This document shows positions 29,068-29,394 of a stretch of DNA of 29,394 nt, piece by piece. The stretch is taken from positions 1-29,394 of the IMG/VR virus record IMGVR_UViG_3300035659_003156; one strand, written 5' to 3'. The translations under genes and the position numbers were made by a program. The notes below the pieces were generated by a model that was not told the DNA's origin, searched no databases, and saw only the letters and a program-made list of their open reading frames with translations. This DNA comes from a virus. The first letter of the stretch is position 1; the number at the start of each line of letters is the position of its first letter.

Positions 29068-29394
29068 ATGGTGAAGAAGGCAAGTCCGCCGCCCCTGCGG
29101 CGTAGCTCCCGGGTGAACGTGCGCATTCCGGTGAGGCTGTCAGGAACCCTTCCCAGTGGCAAGGCGTTTGTCGAGGACACGTTCATCGCCACCATCAGCA
29201 AGTTTGGGGCGAAGCTGAAGACCCAGCAACCGCTGGAGGTCGGAATGCAGGTGAAGGTCCAGCCGCATCGACGCCGGGAGGCGGGCGTCTTCCAAGTGGT
29301 CTGGACAGGGCGCCCGGGCACCCCGCGCGAGGGTGAGGTAGGAATTGAGTATCTCCAGGTCTCCAATCTCTTGGGCGTCGCTTTCCCCGAGTAG
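29068..29394 (+). CDS. PilZ-domain-like protein (host gene)
   Basis: 108 residues from ATG 29068; the frame is open upstream to 28954, but the upstream part overlaps the probable promoter and hairpin. LRRSSRVNVRIPVRLSG (~9-25) has the RxxxR pattern of PilZ domains, which bind cyclic di-GMP. The second motif, normally [D/N]xSxxG, appears as TISKFG (~45-50), so the first position is Thr and binding may be altered or lost. The end (GEVGIEYLQVSNLLG) matches the usual C-terminal strand and helix. Such stand-alone PilZ-type proteins are frequent in acidobacteria and related soil bacteria (recalled). The stop codon coincides with the end of the window. Confidence 0.65.
   Translation: MVKKASPPPLRRSSRVNVRIPVRLSGTLPSGKAFVEDTFIATISKFGAKLKTQQPLEVGMQVKVQPHRRREAGVFQVVWTGRPGTPREGEVGIEYLQVSNLLGVAFPE

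Noticed and set aside
1-29394. tRNA or rRNA genes
   Set aside because: No cloverleaf with TTC-A-A arm or rRNA-like sequence was noticed; a covariance search was not possible.

Overview
The window is the late (virion and lysis) half of an integrated temperate phage, ending in two bacterial genes. GC content is high. The phage-type genes run 1-27764, all on the + strand and mostly tightly packed. At 27912 a CorA-type metal-ion transporter begins, followed by a PilZ-like protein, both preceded by their own promoter-like sequences, so the phage right end probably lies in 27765-27881. The host is most likely an acidobacterium. That rests on the style of the dispersed GC-rich repeats (GTAGCGCCGCCGTC and GGCTGAAGCCCGCCGCTAC types) and the interspersed 7-nt word repeats, and it is an inference, not a proof.

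Layout: 1-2649 lysis (muramidase-like endolysin, holin, coiled-coil spanin-like protein, a second membrane protein). 2764-7243 packaging, with the gene order of the Mu family (winged-helix protein, Mu gp27-like small terminase, gp28-like large terminase, gp29/DUF935-like portal). 7292-12163 head and neck (Mu I-like protease with an in-frame nested scaffold, decoration protein, major capsid protein, connector, gpG-like morphogenesis protein, tail-completion candidate). 12160-16288 two signal-peptide-bearing fibre-like proteins sitting unexpectedly between neck and tail tube. 16462-27764 a long non-contractile tail (tube, assembly chaperone with an overlapping second frame, short tape measure, distal tail, a 1322-residue hub carrying a glycosidase-like domain, fibre proteins, and a beta-helix tailspike with a signal-like N-terminus). 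No sheath, integrase, transposase or repressor is in the window. The early genes must lie to the left.

The most striking feature is a class of word-repeat palindromes. At least 20 places carry about 25-36 nt built from about four degenerate copies of a 7-nt (sometimes 8-nt) word. Usually these are followed, after a short spacer, by an arm built from the reverse-complement word. The word differs from element to element (AAACTGG, GGGATTA, GGGACTG, GTGGACA, CGATTGT, GGTGTCA, GGAAGTA, the octamer GATGGCTC, and others), but the architecture is constant. They occupy most of the larger intercistronic gaps, often supply the Shine-Dalgarno region, and also lie in frame inside genes: the large terminase (several), protease, spanin-like gene, and the N-termini of three exported-looking fibre proteins, where the arms encode the signal peptide itself. 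I consider this the best candidate in the window for an undescribed system.
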